A stretch of 64,000 nt of DNA from Closterium sp. NIES-65 (lineage: Eukaryota; Streptophyta; Zygnematophyceae; Desmidiales; Closteriaceae). The notes under the pieces were generated by a model, which had not been told where the DNA came from, searched no databases, and saw nothing but the letters and a program-made list of their open reading frames with translations. Positions 57,324 to 64,000 of this stretch are shown piece after piece (positions within the stretch are counted from its first letter, which is position 1; each line of letters begins with the position of its first letter). The position numbers and the translations under genes are program-made. The stretch is taken from contig CANXME010002327.1 of the NCBI GenBank assembly GCA_948144175.1, positions 620,001 to 684,000 of the forward strand. Reading direction: 5' to 3'.

Positions 57324-60300
57324 TCAAGAGGTGAGCAAGTGAGGCAAGGCAGGCACAAGACCCAGCTGAGTACAGAAGCGCTGATGATCACAAGGCGCAA
57401 GTGCCTTGGTAAAGATATCAGCAGTGTTGACCTGAAAGGCCACGTACGCCGCAGCTGACCACGCTGCTGTAGCTCACGAGCAAGGAAGTAGCGAAGAACA
57501 ATGTGCTTCGTTCTGTGCTCCACTCTCTGCTCTTGACACAAGCCAGCATGGCCTTGTTGTCTACGTACAGCACTGGAGGAGAACGAGGCGGCTCTCCAAG
57601 GTCAGTCAGCAGGTAGGTGAGCCACCGTAGCTCCTGTGCAGCCATGGCCCCAGCGTAGATCTCAGCCTCACAACTGGAGCCAAGAACAGAAGACGAGCGG
57701 GTAGCCCGCCACGAAACAGAGCCAGAAACAAGGCTGAAGGTGTAGCCCTGTGACGACCGCTGCGTAGCCTGGTCGTCAGCCCAAGAAGCGTCTGCATGCC
57801 CAGTGAGGACCACTCGACGTCGCCCTCCAAGCACAAGCCCCATGCCCGACGTACTGCACAAGTAGCGCAACACCCTCTTCGCTGCAGCCATGTGCTCTGG
57901 TCGGTGTCTCCCAGGAGCAGCATAGCGTGCCAAGATGCTAAGAGGGTATGCAAGGTCAGGACGAGTGCAGGTCATCAGGTACATGAGGCAGCTAACAAGC
58001 TCTGGATACAGGCCACTCGACTCTACGGACTCATCCAAATGCAGAGCTGAGAGTGAGTGGCGAGTAGGCAGAGGAGTGGCCTGAGGCAAGGAGTACGTGA
58101 AGCCGAAGCGCTGAAGGACCTGCTGCACCATGTGTGACTGAATCAGGGTAATGGTGCGGCGTGCTCTGTCCCGGGTGATCTGCAAGCCAAGGTAGCTGCG
58201 CAGTTCACCCAGGTCTGTGCACGTGTGTCTCTTCTGCAGCTCGGACTTCACGTGGGCGAGTCCAGCAGTGTCAGCAGTGGCAAAGACCAAGTCGTCGACG
58301 TACACGAGGATGTCGAACGGCGGCAAAGAAGTGTCGGTGTGCAGAAACAGCGACAGGTCGGCAGTAGAGGGAGCAAACCCAAGAGCCGCAAGCGTAGTCC
58401 TCAGTGTGTCGTGCCACTCACGCGGTGCCTGGCGGAGACCGTAGACTGGCCGGCGGAGGCTCCACTGGGTGCCAGGAGGAAAAGTCCCAGTGAAGCCAGG
58501 TGGGCGCCGCAGCCAGATCTCCTCGTGCAGGCTACCCTGCAAGAAAGCAGTGATGAAGTCAAGCGAGTGAAGCTCGTAGTCACGCTGTGCGGCTATGTGC
58601 AGTAGCACCCGAAGAGTGGTCATCTTCGGGGTGGGAGAGAAGGTCTGAAAGTAGTCAACTCCCTGCCGCTGTCTGAAGCCACGAGCCATGTACCGCGCCT
58701 TGAAGACAGGTGGAGAACCTGGCGGCCGCTTCACCCTGAAGATCCACATGCCACTGACGATGTTCGCCCCAGACGGGGGAACCGCGTCAACGCAGGTGCC
58801 TATGGACTTCCATGAAGCCATCTCTGCGTCCATAGCTTCTTGCCACTGAGAGGAGTAGGGACCCTCTACGGCCTCCGCGTGAGAGCGCGGAGTCGGGATG
58901 TCAAGTGCATCCGGGTCTCCCTCAGGGGTAAGCAGTACGGACACGAGATGAGGTGAAGCAGCAGCCAGACACTGGAACTCCTCCTGCCTGTCCTCAAGGA
59001 CGTCCGTGCGAAGAGCACACTCACCCCCGACGGACGGAGGACAGACAGACGCAGACTCAGCAACAAGACTAGCAGCGTAGTCTAGACGACAGTGAGCAGC
59101 AAAGTCGACGAGCTCAGCAACTAGGGCAGACGCAGCAGTGGACTCAAAGGAGGGGTCAGTGACGACAGTAGCAAGGAGACGCGTGACAGTAGGACTGGCA
59201 GCACGAAGAGAGTCCGACTCCGGGTCGGCAAGAGCAGGAAGAGAGGACTCAGGAGGAGAAGTCAAAGGGACACGCAGAGGAGCGGTGGACGGACGCAGAG
59301 ACATCCGGTGCGTGCAAGGGACTGGAGGAGGACACTGACGCGAACCGCGACCACTAGTGCGAGCAGCATGAACAGGCGACGCAGGACGAGACGCAGGCTC
59401 ACGACGCTCAGCAAGACCTCCAGTAGGACCAGTGTAGGGACAAGGAGCAGGCAGTGGGGAGGCCGGTGGTAATAGTGACTGTGACTGGACAGGCTGTGGA
59501 CACTCTAAGGGAGGAGGAGGACCAAGAACCTGCTGAAGGAGCGGAACGAAGTACGGCCGAAGCCGTGCGGCGACTCCAGACACAGCAGGGACACCACCAA
59601 CACCCCCAGCGGCAGTACTAGCGCCAACAGCACCTCTAGCTCCAGTACCTCCAGCAGCACCAGCAGCACCCCCAGCAGGACCGCCGCCAAGACTGACAGC
59701 AGTAGCCTCAGCGCCAACACCCTCAGCAGCTTCAGCTCCAGTCGTACCCGCAGGCCCGGCAGCTCCAGTACTCCCAGGGCGAGCACCTCTAGGACCGGCG
59801 GCAGTAGCACCCTCAGCAGCCAAAGAAGCTCCAGCTCCAGCAATACGCCTCCAGCGCCGGGCAAACCACTCGCGCAGCTCCTGTGAAGAGAGGGGCTCCC
59901 GCCGAGACGAAGCACCCGGAGAACCTCGAGGCCCAGCACCACCAGACGCCACACAAGCAGGCCCAGCAGCCGCAGGCTCCGCACCCCCACGCTTAGTAGC
60001 TCCAGACGTGGCACCCCCAGGCTCAGCACCTCCAGACGTAGCACCCCAAAGCTCAGCACCCCCAGGCGTAGCACCTCCACGCTCAGCACCCCCAGGCTCA
60101 GCACCCCCAGCAGTACCACCCGTAGGCCCAGCACCCCCAGGCGTAGCACCCACACGCTCAGCACCCCCACAGTCAGCACCCCCAGGCTCAGCACCCCCAG
60201 CAGCACCAGAGTCACCAGTAACCTCGACAGGCTCGACTGCGTCTACCCGGGACACACCTGAAGGGGCAGGACCCTGAGGGGGGAAGGGGTCTACCGGAGA

Positions 60301-62213
60301 GGGACCGGGCACAAGGAAGAGCGGTGGCGGGGGGAGGGACGGAGTGCAGTAGGGGAAGAGGCGGTAGTAGGGGACCGACTCGTCAAACGTGACGTCCTTG
60401 GAGGACAGAACACGACGAGAGGTGGGGTGGTAGAACTGCCACCCTGGCGCGTCAGGGGGGAAGGCAAGGAAGACGCAAGGAGCAGCACGAGGGGACAACT
60501 TGTCCGCAGACAAGTCGCGGACAAACGCTCGAGATCCCCAGACACGGAACGCAGATGCATCGCCAACCTTCCCCGTCCACAACAATGCCGGGGAGGTCTC
60601 CGGCATGGAGACCCTGGGGTGAAGGTTGATCTGATGCGCCGCGTACCGAACCGCAAACGGCCACAGAAAATGGGGGGCAGCCGCATGCATCATAGACGTA
60701 CGGGCGACGTCCATGACCATGCCAATGCGGCGCTCAGCAATCCCATTTTGCTGTGGTGAGTCCGGAAGCGTAAAGGTCTGGCGGATGCCTCGTGCACGAC
60801 AGTAGGCTCGCAGAAGGCCAGAGGAGAACTCTCCGCCTCGGTCAGAGTGCAGACGCAGAACAGGAAAGTCCGAGATGAAGCTCCTCCTGAGCTGGAGACG
60901 AGCTGCGCGGATCCAGTCGATCAACACCTCAGTGACATCACCCTTGCTGCGCAAGGGGAAGACTGTGGTGTAACGCCAGTAGTCGTCAACCACCAGCAGG
61001 AAGTAGCGCTCGTGACCCTGTCCACGGACGCGGGCCGGGCCCCACACGTCCATGTGAAGCGTCTGCAGCGGGGCCTTTGTCGGGGGAAACTGGGAGGAGT
61101 GAGGGGCAGCCCGCAGCCGCCCCTCGACACAGGGGACGCAGGTAGGGCCAGGCCCCGGAGGAAGGGGAGGGAGGGACCGGGGAAGACCAAAGACAAGGAC
61201 ACGGGAGGCCATGCCGCGGAGACGAAGCAGGGAGGGGTGACCAAGGCGGTGGTGCCACACGAGAGTCTCGTGAGACAGCAGGCAACACGAGCAGGGGGCA
61301 GACTCAGGACCAGACCTGGACGCTGCAGCAAACAGCTGACCCGACGCAGCTACCTGACCAGACGCAGGGACAGAAGGAGACCCAGTGGTCAGGGTGTACA
61401 GGCTCGACCCCGGCTGACGCGTAAACGTGGCCAGGTGCTGGCCTGAGCGATCGTCCGTGCAGTGGGTCACCCGCTGACTCGCAGGAGTAAACTGGTGAAC
61501 CCCCGCATCCTGTAGGTCACCACCACTCACCAAGTTTGTAGAGAACGAGGGGAGGTAAAGACCAGACAAGGTGCCAGAGGGGGCCGCCGGACACGGGAGG
61601 ACAGTGGAGAAGTGAGAAAGGACAGGACCCCTTGAGGGGATTGCCAGGGAGACTGCAACCGGCCGACCAAGCGGCGTGAGTGTGGTGCGGTATAGAAAGA
61701 AGGAGCGAGAAGCCCCTGAGTCAAGGGTGAAGGTGAGGGAGGCCGAAGCCGACGCGGTACCTGAGAGCACAGACTCACCAGCACTTGAGGAAGCAGACGC
61801 AATGGCACCTAGAGCAGCAGCCTCACTGTCACCTAGAGCAGCAGCCTCACCAGTACCTAGAGCAGCAGTCTCAATGCCCGGTTTGGGCGGAAAACACCGG
61901 TAACAGTCACCCTCATCACTAATAGTCACATCATACATGGCAGCAAGAATAGCATCAAAGTCAAGATCAAAGATAGCTACACCCGCCCTAGATAGCTCAC
62001 CCCAGCGGGGGATCTAAGTGGCTTGCGGGAACTGGTGACGCCAAGCGTCCGTCAGGCAGCTAAAGCAGCGCTGGGTGGGGTGTGCACCCCCACACTGCTC
62101 ACCCGCGCGGTCGCCGGTGCGTAGGACATAGGTGCACGGACCAGTACCCCCACCCCGCTGACGTGCAGCGTACCACTCACGGAGCTGTTGAGGGGGGGGG
62201 ATATCCCGAGAGC

Positions 62214-62247
<34 letters not shown>

Positions 62248-62259
62248 CTACTGCTGCTG
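57324..62259 (-). pseudogene. E12 gag C-terminus and pol, almost complete
   Basis: A 1506-codon frame (61938-57418) holds protease DSGASR, HHCC integrase domain, MDVWGP, HSDRGGEF, NGIAERR, the linker with GGAE repeats and SPQELREWF-like motif (SSQELREWFARRW), RT with YVDD (about 58303-58292) and RNase H with GHADASW and CEAEIYAG. Upstream in frame, TAG 62016-62014 replaces GAG. A one-base deletion near 57548 and a short deletion near 57445 shift the end, while the expected terminator is TGA 57326-57324. All visible catalytic residues are present. Confidence 0.92.
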
Positions 62260-63309
62260 CTACTGGCGCTGACCACCACCGGAGCCGCCCCGCTGCGTAG
62301 CGCCACCCCGACCAGCTCCACCTCCTCCGTCGCTGCCTCCTCCACCACCGCCACCTCTGCTACCTCCGCTCCCACCGCCACTGCCTCCGCCGCCTCCGCC
62401 TCCACTGCCGCCACCGACACCTCCACCCCCGCCACCACTCCCACCGCCACCCCCACTCCCTCCGCCGCCTCCACCGCCGCCTCCACCACCCCTGCTAGCT
62501 CCTCCAGCGCCCCTGCCCCCCTTGCCCTTGCCAGAGCGGCGTCTCCCGCTAGGGGTAGACGCCGCACCGACCGACTCAAGACCAACGAGGTCGCCCGCAG
62601 CAGCAGAGGCGACAGAGGGCAAAAGGGGGGAGGGGGAACACCCCTCAAAGATGGGGATGCGAGGGTCACCACGAGAGGCTCCTACAGCGACTATGCTCTT
62701 CTCCCCTGCTAAGAGGGCCTTCTCGAGGAGGTCAACAGTGAGAGTGGTGGGAAAGACTGAGAGGAAGTGGTCCCTGACTACACAAAGGGAGTCAGGGAGG
62801 CGGGTGACTATGTAGTAGAGAGTGATGTACATGGGGGGGGGGTGGGGGTTCTTGGCGCAGAACTCAGCAGGAAGCGCAGCGCGGTAGCGAGTGTCACTAG
62901 TGCGGAGGTGCATAATGAGGTCAGCGACTGTGGGAAAGGCAGCAAGGTCAGGGAAGAGGTACGGTAGCATGAGGCGGCTCAGTGCAGCAGTGGCAGGGGA
63001 GGAGTAGCGTGCAACTACAGCGTCGTACAAGGTCTGAGAACTCTTGTACTTACTAAAGTGCGCACGCTCAGAGGTAGGGAGGTGGCGACGCACAGCAAGA
63101 CGTGCAGCAGCATCGCGCGTGGCCCACTGTGAGCGAACAGTGGCGTCAGCATCAGCAGCAGGGGCAGGAGAAGCACCAAAGGTGAGGTCAAAGAGAGAGA
63201 GGCCGTCGGCCCTATCGCACTGTAAGAAAAGCTGCAGGTCATCTATCCAGACGTCAAAGTCAATGGCCCGACCCTCAGCGTCAAAAGCGAGGACACTAGG
63301 GGTAGCCAT
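62260..63309 (-). CDS. E12 gag N-terminal part (349 aa)
   Basis: ATG 63309 (MATPSVLAFDAEGRAID) starts a frame with FDVWIDDLQLFLQ, WATRDAAARLAVRRHLP, FSKYKSSQTLYDAVVARYSS, a Pro-rich stretch before MYITLYY, and the Gly-rich tail from about residue 265. It closes at TAG 62262-62260 in the CAG tract. Three more TAG codons occur within the next nine codons (62250-62248, 62247-62245, 62235-62233), all in the same frame. The product would be a gag without its zinc motif. Confidence 0.85.
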   Translation of the reverse strand: MATPSVLAFDAEGRAIDFDVWIDDLQLFLQCDRADGLSLFDLTFGASPAPAADADATVRSQWATRDAAARLAVRRHLPTSERAHFSKYKSSQTLYDAVVARYSSPATAALSRLMLPYLFPDLAAFPTVADLIMHLRTSDTRYRAALPAEFCAKNPHPPPMYITLYYIVTRLPDSLCVVRDHFLSVFPTTLTVDLLEKALLAGEKSIVAVGASRGDPRIPIFEGCSPSPLLPSVASAAAGDLVGLESVGAASTPSGRRRSGKGKGGRGAGGASRGGGGGGGGGGGSGGGGGSGGGGGGVGGGSGGGGGGGSGGGSGGSRGGGGGGGSDGGGGAGRGGATQRGGSGGGQRQ

Positions 63310-63359
63310 GACAGCAGTAGACTAGCAGCGCAAACAGTAGGGTGAGGGCAGTGCTGTGA

Positions 63360-64000
63360 AAGAGGCGCTGCTCTTACCGGACAGGGCGGCTCAGGCGGCT
63401 CGGCTGCAGGGCGACTCGGCGGCTCGGCTGCTGGGCGGCTCGGCGGCTGGGCGGCTCGGCGGCTGGGCGGCTCGGCTGTTGGGCGGTTCGGCTGTCGGGC
63501 GGCTCGGCTGTCGGGCGGCTCGGCTGTTGGGCGGCTTGGCTACTGAGCGGCTCGGCTGCTGGGCGGCTTGGCTGCTGGGCAGCTCGGCTGTCGGGCGGCT
63601 CGGCTGCTGGGCGGCTCTGCGGCTGGGCGGCTCGGCTGCTGGGCGGTTCGGTGGGGCCGCTGAGAGGAGGCGGGGCCGCAGGTAGGTGGCGGGGCCTCTG
63701 GTAGGTGGCGGGGCCGCAGGTAGGTGGCGGGGCCGTAGGTAGGTTGCGGGGCCGTAGGTAGACGGCAGGGCCGCAGGTAGGTGGCGGGGCCGTAGGTAGA
63801 CGGCGGGGCCGCAGGTAGGCGCCGGGGGCGCATTGGTAGGTGGCGGGGCCGCGGGTAGGTGGCGGGGCCGCAGGCAGGTGGCGGGGCCGCTAGTAGATGG
63901 CGGGGCCGCAGGTAGGTGGCGGGGCCAGCAGGTAGGCGCCGGGGCCGCACAGGTAGGTGGCGGGGCCGTAGGTAGACGGCGGGGCCGTAGGTAGGCGCCG
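63360..64000 (-). repeat. E12 leader minisatellites
   Basis: Plus-strand reading shows units of GGCTGCTGGGCGGCTC type to about 63650, then units near GTAGGTGGCGGGGCCGCAG to the window end. No PBS or LTR is reached. Confidence 0.85.

Larger units (their letters stand above)
56967..64000 (-). mobile_element. E12: nearly intact copia element, 5' LTR beyond the window
   Basis: The minus strand has a 3' LTR (57089-56967), 3' UTR, pol, gag (ATG 63309) and a minisatellite leader that runs off the window. It is the closest relative of E6 in gag and pol. It is spoiled only by stops in the Gln tract and near 62015, and two small frameshifts near the end of pol. Confidence 0.92.

Noticed and set aside
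902-62262. Reassigned genetic code with TAG/TAA read as Gln, as in some green algae
   Set aside because: Many stops replace CAG, but others replace TGG, GAG, GGA, TAC or Ser codons, and TGA stops occur too. The intact E6 frame uses only CAG/CAA for Gln over 1962 codons. Decay explains the stops better.
1-64000. Phage, plasmid or bacterial operon content
   Set aside because: There are no bacterial gene clusters, ribosome-binding-site patterns or replication genes. All coding text is copia gag-pol with plant-type PBS and LTRs.

Overview
The window is a block of Ty1/copia-type LTR retrotransposons. I found no intact host gene. The elements have initiator-tRNA-Met-type primer binding sites (variants of TGGTATCAGAGC), copia domain order (gag, protease, integrase, RT, RNase H), 5-bp target duplications and very GC-rich coding sequence. 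This points to a green-lineage nuclear genome. From the protein style I suspect a streptophyte (charophyte) alga, Closterium-like, but that is low-confidence inference.

Layout (E = copia element, T = miniature element). 1-469 is unassigned flank. E1 (470-2424, +) and E2 (2425-8059, -) are truncated and joined tail to tail. E3 (8115-15024, +) is complete with duplication GGGAG but decayed. 15030-15771 is AT-richer flank. E4 (15772-44048, +) is an old element that appears to hold a nest: E5 (16785-17422, -), E6 (17428-24971, +), E7 (24972-32338, +), T1 (26287-26660), T2 (36865-37211) and E8 (37491-43993, +). 44049-45534 is the far flank of the nest. E9 (45535-46969, -) has no coding region. E10 (46970-50342, +) and E11 (50343-56966, -) form a second tail-to-tail pair. 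E12 (56967 to the window end, -) is nearly intact, and its 5' LTR lies outside.

E6 is the likely autonomous source: one 1962-aa gag-pol frame with all catalytic residues, identical 132-bp LTRs and an exact target duplication. Most other copies carry nonsense codons, frameshifts and deletions. All but E8 belong to one clade with very short LTRs (117-134 bp), a conserved 3' UTR ending in a hairpin that contains the polypurine tract, a long leader made of element-specific minisatellites, a Gly- and Gln-rich gag C-terminus and a variable repeat-rich linker between integrase and RT. E8 is a different copia lineage with 827/829-bp LTRs.

The two most unusual signals are these. First, T1 and T2 are 347-374-bp miniature LTR elements in which D-like, anticodon-like and T-like arms of a tRNA are built across the LTR/PBS junction, with near-consensus pol III A and B boxes. 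Second, a hairpin directly after the PBS keeps its pairing while its sequence changes between subfamilies.
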